From CAZCVI01 sp964502145 (lineage in GTDB: Bacteria; Acidobacteriota; Aminicenantia; UBA2199), in the NCBI GenBank assembly GCA_964502145.1, contig CAZCVI010000055.1:1-48521 (forward strand): a stretch of 48,521 bases of DNA, in the 5' to 3' direction. Positions 42,581 to 48,521 of the stretch are shown piece by piece. The notes beneath the pieces were generated by a model. The model was given only the letters and a program-made list of their open reading frames with translations. It made no database searches and was not told the origin of the DNA. The position numbers and the translations under genes were made by a program. Position 1 is the stretch's first letter; each line of letters starts with the position of its first letter.

Positions 42581-43843
42581 TCACATCTTGCCTAATTTGG
42601 CTTTAGCCCGGATGCGTGCGATCACGATCAGATAGGTCGTAAACAGCAACAGTTCTATCACCGCACGCGTGCAGATAATTCCGTAAATTGAGAACAGTCT
42701 GCCCAGAATAATTTCCAAACCGATCATCAGCGCCGATGAAGAGAGCAGGATATAAAAGCGCAGGTTCTGATAACGCGTCGCTGTTAACACATCACCCGCA
42801 TAAAACGAGACGAAACGAAAAAATAAGAAAAAAGAAAAATAAAACAAATAATCCCCGGTCAAAATACGGTTGTCTGTTGGCTTGGCAAAAAATGCCACCA
42901 CCACATCCCGCGTCAAAAAAAGAGTCACTGACGCCACAATCCCCAGCAACACCCCATTGAGCAAAATTTTATTATAAAACGTATCAAACGCCGCTTTTTC
43001 ACCGAACTTGTCCCCTTCTTTATTGCGGTACACCCGCGAAATATAGGGCGTTAACGCCAACGAGGTGATCTCTGCTAGCAAACAGAAACTGAAAAATATC
43101 CGCAACGCCAAAAAATAAGCCCCCTCCTGCTCCACGGTAACCAGAAAAGAAATAATATACAGATCCACATGATATTGGATAAACGTCGCGAAACCCGAGG
43201 CCGAGAAAAAGCTTACTTCTTTCCAATTGGAAAAGGTCAGGCGTACTTTTTGTTTGAATAGGAACCACACTCCCGCGTAATGCAGGCGCAACACTATCGT
43301 CACCGCCGACGCCCCTACCCGTAACCAACACAGTCCGATAATATCCAGTTTGACCGCCAAGTAAAAAGAAGGAATCGCCACCATCACAAAGGACACCAGT
43401 TGGACCCAAAATTCAATGTACATCTTTTCTTGGCCCAACAGCACCCCGGAAAGATTTTTTTCCAGACCAAACAGCACCCCGCTTAGAGCGGAGATCAACA
43501 GTATATCCGTGCTTAATTTTCCATAGGTCTGCCATAATATCAGCAGCACAATCAGACTCAGTCCCAAGCCAAAAATAAAAGTCGTGGCAATCTCCCCCAG
43601 CAGTTTTTTTAATTCTTCCTGTCGGTCCCGCAGGTGTGCCACTTCTTTCCCGAAATAAGTCGTTAATTCAAACGAGGTGAAAAAGGAAAAAAGGTAATAC
43701 ATAAACGCTGAAATCGCATATACCCCCATTTTCTTTTCCCCCAATTTATGCGACACCGCGTACATGATCACCAAGTTCGTGAGCGTCAGGAACCCACGGG
43801 AACCCAGGGAAAAGAAAGAGGTTTTAATGATTCGTTTGAGCAT
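42581..43843 (-). CDS. Wzx-like polysaccharide flippase (MATE/MurJ-type fold)
   Basis: A 420-residue membrane protein with about twelve to fourteen helices. The start MLKRIIKTSFFSLGSRGFLTLTNLVIMYAVS and the GEKKMGVYAISAFMYYLFSFF segment match the polysaccharide-biosynthesis/export family. It would flip the completed lipid-linked repeat unit to the periplasmic side for the O-antigen-type polymerase or ligase encoded downstream. Its first 20 bases overlap the glycosyltransferase gene, so the two are coupled. The gap to the sugar-transferase gene (133 bases) holds a tandem repeat and a ribosome-binding site but no clear promoter. Confidence 0.85.
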   Translation of the reverse strand: MLKRIIKTSFFSLGSRGFLTLTNLVIMYAVSHKLGEKKMGVYAISAFMYYLFSFFTSFELTTYFGKEVAHLRDRQEELKKLLGEIATTFIFGLGLSLIVLLILWQTYGKLSTDILLISALSGVLFGLEKNLSGVLLGQEKMYIEFWVQLVSFVMVAIPSFYLAVKLDIIGLCWLRVGASAVTIVLRLHYAGVWFLFKQKVRLTFSNWKEVSFFSASGFATFIQYHVDLYIISFLVTVEQEGAYFLALRIFFSFCLLAEITSLALTPYISRVYRNKEGDKFGEKAAFDTFYNKILLNGVLLGIVASVTLFLTRDVVVAFFAKPTDNRILTGDYLFYFSFFLFFRFVSFYAGDVLTATRYQNLRFYILLSSSALMIGLEIILGRLFSIYGIICTRAVIELLLFTTYLIVIARIRAKAKLGKM

Positions 43844-45548
43844 CGGCTGGTTTTAGGATGTACCCCACGTTTTTTCCTTTATAGAAGAGGTATTTTTTTA
43901 CGCGGAAATAGGTCTTGTTTTCTTTTTCTTCATAGAGCATACGTTTCGCTTGGTTGATGTTCACAAATTCCGGTTCTGGCACCACGTAATTGTCAAAGAT
44001 AATATAATCCACCTGTCGCTCCCGGATCTCTTTGAAAAAAGCGTCGATATATTGCGCTTTGGTTTCCTGGGAAATAATCAGCGGCACAGTGAATGTTTCC
44101 CAGCGGATATCTTGTGCGCCCGCCCCTTGTTTATCCAGGTAAAAGCCCATCATCAAATTATCCGTATAGGAAAGGATAACCGTGCCCCCTTCCAGTCGCA
44201 TCGAGTTTAGCCATTGCGCTGCCGCGTAGGGTGCTTTTGGAGCCATTGAAATCATGTATTCCCTTGTTTTTACAAAACTGAAGTAGAACACTTGCAGCAG
44301 AAAAATCAGGACCACCAGTAATACTGGTAATTTATACAGCCATTTATCGGACTTTGAGTCATGCGAATTTTTCAGCAGCAGTGCCAGCACCAGCACCGCA
44401 GGAAAAATTACTATCGTGCCCAGTGGCGCAGTTAATGGTACAGATACAGCCAGCACAATCAGTAAAAGAGAGGCCGCCACATATACCGTGGTTTTTAATT
44501 TCCCCTGCCCCTTTACTTTTTGCAAGAAGAAGAAAGCGCCGATAAAGCAGAAAAAATAGAATATCCACAACCCCGAAACCACCCGGCGGAACTCAATTTC
44601 CGGTTTTGCTGTATTCACGTATCCTTTCACCGCCATAAATAGTAATTCATAGACCAGCACCGCTATCGTAAAGGTTCGTTCCATCTTGAACAAGCGGTAC
44701 ACCCCGTAACCAAAGAGCGCCAGCACTACCAGCAACAGCGCCAATTTGAACCCGTAGGGATAAGTGAACGGAATAAAAAAAAGAATATTGCCATAAATAA
44801 CATTTAGGAAATCCAGCGGATGCTGGAACATGAACAAGTAGCTTTGTCTCGGCAGGATAATATCTCTAAAGTGGGCAAAGAAGCGGTCATTGAACTTAAA
44901 AAAGAAAAACAACAACGCCCCCAACACCGGCAGAGACGCCAGCAGCATAAAAAATTCTTTTTTCTTGAATTTAAAGTAATTCAGAAAAGTAGAGAAGAAA
45001 AGCAACACCCCTTCGAAACGCGTCAATACTCCACCGCACACCCCGATTATCACTCCGAACAACGCTTTTTTCCCCGGCTTTAAGAAAAAGTAAAACGTCA
45101 TGCTGACAAAAAACAGATAGAGCATATCCGTGATCGGGAATGCCAGTAGTTTCAAGTACCAGGGAGAGATGACCAGCAGCAATATTCCCAGTAGTGCGTG
45201 GCGGCCCGTAAATTTTTTCAGTAGCAAGTAGGAGAACAGCAGCACGCCCAATCCTGCTACCAAAGAAATCAATCGACCAGCCAGGACAAATGCATCCAAG
45301 GGGTTCATGAACAGGCCCAGCATTTTGGACACAGGGAATTGTATTAGCGGGAAAAGCGGAGGTACAATGCCGATTTTCCAATCTCCTGAATAGAGTTTTT
45401 GGGCCACCTCGTAGAGTTTATAGACATCTGGCGGTCCCAATTTTTCCGCTGTACTTAATAGCACCCAGTTGAGGCAGGTAAACAGTAAAATAACAGCCAG
45501 GATGACCCCTTCTGGGTGATCGCTTAAATTTTTAAAAAAACGTTTCAC
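43824..45548 (-). CDS. GT39/ArnT-like membrane glycosyltransferase
   Basis: A 574-residue polytopic protein of the dolichyl-phosphate-mannose/ArnT type. It has about twelve helices; the first periplasmic loop carries the acidic element PPDVYKLYEVAQ and the IVPPLFPLIQFP block where the catalytic aspartate of the family lies. The C-terminal soluble part (about 430-574) contains DYIIFDNYVVPEP and a KYLFYKGKNVGYIL ending. It should add a sugar from a polyprenyl-phosphate donor on the periplasmic face. The GTG start at 45548 follows GGAAGAAG by five bases. It is the first gene of the four-gene minus-strand cluster. Confidence 0.8.
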   Translation of the reverse strand: MKRFFKNLSDHPEGVILAVILLFTCLNWVLLSTAEKLGPPDVYKLYEVAQKLYSGDWKIGIVPPLFPLIQFPVSKMLGLFMNPLDAFVLAGRLISLVAGLGVLLFSYLLLKKFTGRHALLGILLLVISPWYLKLLAFPITDMLYLFFVSMTFYFFLKPGKKALFGVIIGVCGGVLTRFEGVLLFFSTFLNYFKFKKKEFFMLLASLPVLGALLFFFFKFNDRFFAHFRDIILPRQSYLFMFQHPLDFLNVIYGNILFFIPFTYPYGFKLALLLVVLALFGYGVYRLFKMERTFTIAVLVYELLFMAVKGYVNTAKPEIEFRRVVSGLWIFYFFCFIGAFFFLQKVKGQGKLKTTVYVAASLLLIVLAVSVPLTAPLGTIVIFPAVLVLALLLKNSHDSKSDKWLYKLPVLLVVLIFLLQVFYFSFVKTREYMISMAPKAPYAAAQWLNSMRLEGGTVILSYTDNLMMGFYLDKQGAGAQDIRWETFTVPLIISQETKAQYIDAFFKEIRERQVDYIIFDNYVVPEPEFVNINQAKRMLYEEKENKTYFRVKKYLFYKGKNVGYILKPADAQTNH

Positions 45549-45620
45549 GTTTGCTTCTTCCGTAACCTCGGGTCCCTAAAGGAATCCGATACATGGGATT
45601 GATATATACTTCAAACTACT

Positions 45621-45629
45621 ATTATACCA
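45621..45629 (-). promoter_or_regulatory. Extended -10 promoter of the polysaccharide operon
   Basis: Minus-strand TGGTATAAT: a perfect TATAAT with an upstream TG pair. The -35 region (TTTATT, 17 bp upstream) is poor. Start of transcription near 45614, leader about 65 nt. Confidence 0.55.
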
Positions 45630-45953
45630 ATTTTCCAAGGATTAATAAATAGCCAGAAGGAGTTCCCTGGCAAAATATTTTGAAATTGTTCAGCCGATTG
45701 GCAATAGATGAAACAAAGAAAAAGATTTACCCACGAATTACACGAATTAACACGAATTCAGGGGTCTTTTCTTAAATCCGCTCTGATAGCCTGATAATCA
45801 TATAGAAGATTATCCCTAAAATCGCTGTTGTCGCTTTCCACGGTCTCCCTTTTTCTGAACGGGAAAGATAAAATTTGAATTCTACTGCAAAAAGTGGTAA
45901 GTTTATAGTGTGATCGGATCATAATTCATCATCAACAGGTAGACTGAAAAAAA
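45630..45953. other. Intergenic stretch with one CACGAATT arm
   Basis: About 320 bp. It holds a single arm CCCACGAATTACACGAATTA (45730-45759) with no partner. A possible weak promoter (TTGAAT, 17 bp, TAAGTT) before the next gene is the only other signal. Confidence 0.5.
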
Positions 45954-46355
45954 ATGCAAAAAGAAGACTTTAAAAAATTACGTAAACGGTTGCATAAAAC
46001 CCAGAAAGAAATGGCGGGCTTGCTGACCATTTCTAAAAAAACCATTGAAAGCTATGAACAAGGGTTACGAAATATCCCTGCCAATGTCCAACGAATCCTT
46101 TATTTCCTCCTCTTCAAATTAAACCAGGATAAACTGGAGAAAAAACAAAACTGTTGGAACGTCAAATCCTGTTCTCCTGAATTCAAAAAAAACTGTATCG
46201 CGTGGTTGGCTAAAGAGGGGTTTTACTGCTGGTTTATAACCGGAAAAGTATGTGCCGCAGAACAAGAACAATCCAAAAACACCATAAACAGTTGTTTTGA
46301 ATGTGATTTTTTCAAAGAAAACCTAGACAAAATCATAGCGCCAGCCCATTCATAA
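45954..46355 (+). CDS. XRE-type HTH protein with two-CW-like cysteine domain
   Basis: A 133-residue protein with two parts. Residues 1-62 are a helix-turn-helix of the XRE/Cro group (FKKLRKRLHKTQKEMAGLL, SKKTIESYEQGLRNIP). Residues 68-125 carry seven cysteines in the order CWNVKSC, KKNC, FYCWF, GKVC, NSC and FEC. This resembles the CW-rich module often found at the end of chemoreceptors and sensor proteins in Desulfobacterota and related lineages (CWExKxCG...CW...C...C..C). It may bind a metal or cluster, or sense redox, and thus make the protein a redox- or metal-controlled repressor; that is inference. It stands alone, converging with larE. Confidence 0.75.
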   Translation: MQKEDFKKLRKRLHKTQKEMAGLLTISKKTIESYEQGLRNIPANVQRILYFLLFKLNQDKLEKKQNCWNVKSCSPEFKKNCIAWLAKEGFYCWFITGKVCAAEQEQSKNTINSCFECDFFKENLDKIIAPAHS

Positions 46356-46375
46356 CTCCTACAGTTGCCTATCAC

Positions 46376-47224
46376 TTACAATGTTGGCAATATTTCGTTC
46401 ATACTGCCCGAACGGTACCCGACCAAATCCAGTGTGACATACACAAAACCCAATTCTTTTAAACCGTTCACGATTGTTTGGCGATGGGCCACCACTTTTT
46501 CGATTTCGTTTTCATCCACTTCGATACGTGCCATTTCTCCGTAATGGCGGACTCGTGACTGGTGAAAACCCAGTGCATAGAGTGCAGCTTCAGCTCTTTC
46601 TATTTGGTGCAACTTATGTCCAGTAATAATTTGTCCGTAGGGGATGCGGGAGGCTAGACAGGTCGTCGAAGGCATATTATAATTCGATAAACCCAGCAGT
46701 TTTGCTACCCCGTTCATGATATCTTTGCCGATCCCTGCTTCTACCAGGGGTTGAAAGAACCCTTCTTCGTTTAGTGCTTTGATACCTGGGCGATGTTCCC
46801 CGAAATCCGAGATATTTACACCGAAGGCGATATCTTCCATGCCCAGTTTGGCCGCCACTTTTTTCATCACCACCATTTCTTCTTTTTTGCAGTGGTAGCA
46901 ACGGTCCACTGGGTTTTTCACGAATTCATCATTCTCCAGTTCCGACATTTTTTCCACCACGTGTCGAATGCCGATTTCTTTGGCTGTGTTTTGTGCCATT
47001 TCCAGTTCGCGTTGCGAGAAGGTATCTGAAGCGATAGTCACCGCGATTGCTTTGTCGCCCAGTTCTTCGTAAGCCACTTTGGCGATGACCGAGCTGTCCA
47101 AACCGCCAGAGAAAGCCACCAATAAAGAACTTTTACCACGAATCACCGTGCGTAATAGTCTTAATTTTTCAGCCACGTAGGCCGCGTTTTTTTTATCGTT
47201 AACCTGTTGTTCGTTATTTATCAT
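46376..47224 (-). CDS. larE: LarE-family ATP-dependent sulfur transferase
   Basis: A 282-residue PP-loop protein with SGGLDSS (39-45), the paired cysteines DRCYHCK (C109, C112) and TTCLASRIPYG (C189). LarE adenylates a pyridinium carboxylate and donates sulfur to build the nickel-pincer cofactor. C189 sits where the sacrificial cysteine of classical LarE lies; with C109 and C112 it could instead hold an iron-sulfur cluster as in three-cysteine LarE proteins. No larB, larC or lactate racemase gene is present here. The ATG overlaps the end of mnmA by 11 bases and has GAGG six bases upstream, so both are cotranscribed, possibly sharing a sulfur donor. Confidence 0.88.
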   Translation of the reverse strand: MINNEQQVNDKKNAAYVAEKLRLLRTVIRGKSSLLVAFSGGLDSSVIAKVAYEELGDKAIAVTIASDTFSQRELEMAQNTAKEIGIRHVVEKMSELENDEFVKNPVDRCYHCKKEEMVVMKKVAAKLGMEDIAFGVNISDFGEHRPGIKALNEEGFFQPLVEAGIGKDIMNGVAKLLGLSNYNMPSTTCLASRIPYGQIITGHKLHQIERAEAALYALGFHQSRVRHYGEMARIEVDENEIEKVVAHRQTIVNGLKELGFVYVTLDLVGYRSGSMNEILPTL

Positions 47225-48329
47225 TTTTTACCTCTTTTTCAATAATGCCGCCGCCGATAAGAGTATCGCCGTCGTAAAACACAATTACCTGACCCGGAGA
47301 GATCGCCTCTTGTGGTTTCATAAATGTAACTTCTACCCGGTCGCCTAGTAACGGCGTGACGTCAACTTCTACTTCCGAGCTTAGGTAGCGGATTCTCGCG
47401 CCCAGGTGTATTGGTTCAGGTAATGTCTCAAAATTAACCCAGGTCACTTCTTTGGCGATTAGTTTGTTGCCCAGTAGTTCTTCTTTTGGGCCTATTACAA
47501 TCGCGTTCTTTTTCGCGTCTTTAGCAATCACATAAAAAGGATTTTCGCTCGACACGCCAATGCCCCGGCGTTGCCCTACCGCGTAATAGATCAAACCTTT
47601 ATGTTGCCCTAATACTTCCCCTTTTGAATTCAGGATTGGGCCCGGTTTATCTGGGTCGTCGAATAATTGGTGGTAGCCGCCTGCGATAAAGTCTTGGCTT
47701 TCTGGTTTTTCCGCCACGTCAAAACCGAATCCCCGCGCTAATTCGCGGATTTCTTCTTTTTTATATATCCCCAGTGGGAAGAGGAATTGTTTTAATTGTG
47801 TTTCTTTTAAGTGGTATAAAAAATAGGATTGGTCTTTTTTCAGGTCCAGGGCTTTTTTCAGTACTGTTTGTTTTTTTTCTGTATCGTATTCGATGCGGGC
47901 GTAGTGGCCGGTGGCGAAGTAGTCGAAGGGGATGCCTTTTTTCTTTAGTTCTTCTAAGATCGCGTTGAATTTCATTTCGCGGTTGCATTTTGTGCAGGGG
48001 TTCGGGGTTTTTCCTTCCAGGAATTCGGTGACGAAGTAGGCGATGATATTTTTCCGGTATTGTTCTTTCAGGTCTACTATATAGAGGGGTATGCCCAGTT
48101 TTTCCGTCACTTTTTTGGCGTCTTCCAGGTCTTCTTTTTCGCCAGGGCCGAAGCAGGCGTGTTTGAAACCTTCTTTGACATCCGTTGAGTTGTCGTAGAT
48201 TTCCATGATCACGCCAGCCACGTCGTAGCCCTCTTTTTTCAGCAGTGCCGCTGCCACCGAGGAGTCTACGCCGCCGCTCATGCCCACGATTACTTTTCCT
48301 TTATTACTATTTATATCCATGATGAACAC
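47214..48329 (-). CDS. mnmA: tRNA 2-thiouridine synthase MnmA (second catalytic cysteine absent)
   Basis: This 371-residue enzyme thiolates U34 of Lys, Glu and Gln tRNAs. Family blocks are present: PP-loop GMSGGVDSSVAA (17-28), GKTPNPCTKCNREMKF with C112 and C115, YFATGHYARIE, KKDQSYFLYHL, GLIYYAVGQRRGIG and the C-terminal ISPGQVIVFYDGD. In most MnmA proteins a block like ESQEICF holds the second catalytic cysteine; here it reads ESQDFIAGG (210-218), with no cysteine. Catalysis may use C115 or a cluster instead. A GTG start at 48329 has AAGGA six bases upstream; ATG at 48320 is the alternative. A consensus-like promoter precedes it. Confidence 0.92.
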   Translation of the reverse strand: MFIMDINSNKGKVIVGMSGGVDSSVAAALLKKEGYDVAGVIMEIYDNSTDVKEGFKHACFGPGEKEDLEDAKKVTEKLGIPLYIVDLKEQYRKNIIAYFVTEFLEGKTPNPCTKCNREMKFNAILEELKKKGIPFDYFATGHYARIEYDTEKKQTVLKKALDLKKDQSYFLYHLKETQLKQFLFPLGIYKKEEIRELARGFGFDVAEKPESQDFIAGGYHQLFDDPDKPGPILNSKGEVLGQHKGLIYYAVGQRRGIGVSSENPFYVIAKDAKKNAIVIGPKEELLGNKLIAKEVTWVNFETLPEPIHLGARIRYLSSEVEVDVTPLLGDRVEVTFMKPQEAISPGQVIVFYDGDTLIGGGIIEKEVKNDK

Positions 48330-48375
48330 ACGATTTCCTTATTTATTTATAGAAGCCTATCTGGCCTGGATTTTC

Positions 48376-48404
48376 ATTGTAACAGTAGCACCAAGAAAAG
48401 TCAA
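48376..48404 (-). promoter_or_regulatory. Promoter of mnmA-larE
   Basis: Minus-strand TTGACT (48399-48404), 17-bp spacer, TACAAT (48376-48381), identical boxes to the DUF6338 promoter. Start of transcription near 48369; leader about 40 nt with AAGGA before the GTG. Confidence 0.65.
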
Positions 48405-48521
48405 TACTGCGAAAAGTATCTATTCAGTTTTTTGGACGGCATCTTCCATTACCGCATTAAAAAAAAATCTCTCCTCAAAACCATAACCACTTCGTGTCCA
48501 CTCCCATTTATTCCTTCAAAT

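Noticed and set aside
1..48521. tRNA or rRNA genes, integrase, transposase
   Set aside because: No cloverleaf-like segments, rRNA blocks, or DDE/serine/tyrosine recombinase motifs were seen on either strand by reading; a covariance search was not possible.

Overview
The window looks like a scaffold from an uncultured diderm (Gram-negative-type) bacterium, probably a metagenome assembly. The signs are a run of exactly 100 N at 17524-17623, several families of intergenic inverted repeats typical of candidate-phylum genomes, outer-membrane proteins (a secretin lipoprotein and a porin) and an O-antigen/exopolysaccharide-type cluster. GC content is moderate, the code is standard, and genes start with ATG or GTG. 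The phylum cannot be named from the sequence alone. Sigma70-like promoters recur with a strict 17-bp spacer. In four of them the -10 box ends six bases before the start codon, which predicts leaderless mRNAs.

Layout. 1-900: a hicAB toxin-antitoxin pair. 900-1650: a 20-bp-period degenerate tandem array flanked by long inverted repeats. 1656-11774: an MSHA/type IV-pilus-like assembly operon (ATPase, platform protein, fused PilM-PilN-like protein, PilO-, PilP-like proteins, secretin lipoprotein, ExeA/MshM-like ATPase, MshN-like TPR protein) ending in dtd; no pilin or prepilin peptidase is present. 11876-13792: an Eco29kI-type GIY-YIG restriction enzyme and its cytosine methyltransferase behind a perfect consensus promoter. 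13836-19115: three near-identical tandem copies of an AAA/STAND ATPase fused to a PD-(D/E)XK-like domain, interrupted by the scaffold gap.

19247-26845: minus-strand DUF6338-like membrane protein with a translationally coupled 54-aa proline-rich protein and a possible leader peptide, an ABC exporter and a metallophosphoesterase; then plus-strand genes for a zinc-ribbon/Nudix/ThiE fusion, two single-domain AraC-type proteins and YbaK. 27186-33082: a porin, a gene-poor stretch with a 21-bp-period array, and a single-chain type IIG-like restriction-modification enzyme. 33496-38959: a secreted S9 (DPP IV-like) peptidase and a large hybrid sensor kinase. 39069-45548: a minus-strand envelope-polysaccharide operon (GT39-like glycosyltransferase, Wzx-like flippase, WbaP-like sugar-phosphate transferase, O-antigen-ligase/polymerase-like protein). 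45954-48329: an XRE-type HTH protein with a cysteine/tryptophan domain, then larE and mnmA, with MnmA lacking the usual second catalytic cysteine.

Common threads are surface structures (pilus, porin, polysaccharide), several defence or conflict modules (HicAB, two restriction-modification systems, triplicated ATPase-nucleases) and an unusual load of structured intergenic repeats, one family of which also appears inside a coding region. The best candidates for undescribed biology are the two helical-period (20- and 21-bp) arrays, the DUF6338/small-protein pair, the triplicated ATPase-nuclease genes and the leaderless promoter architecture.
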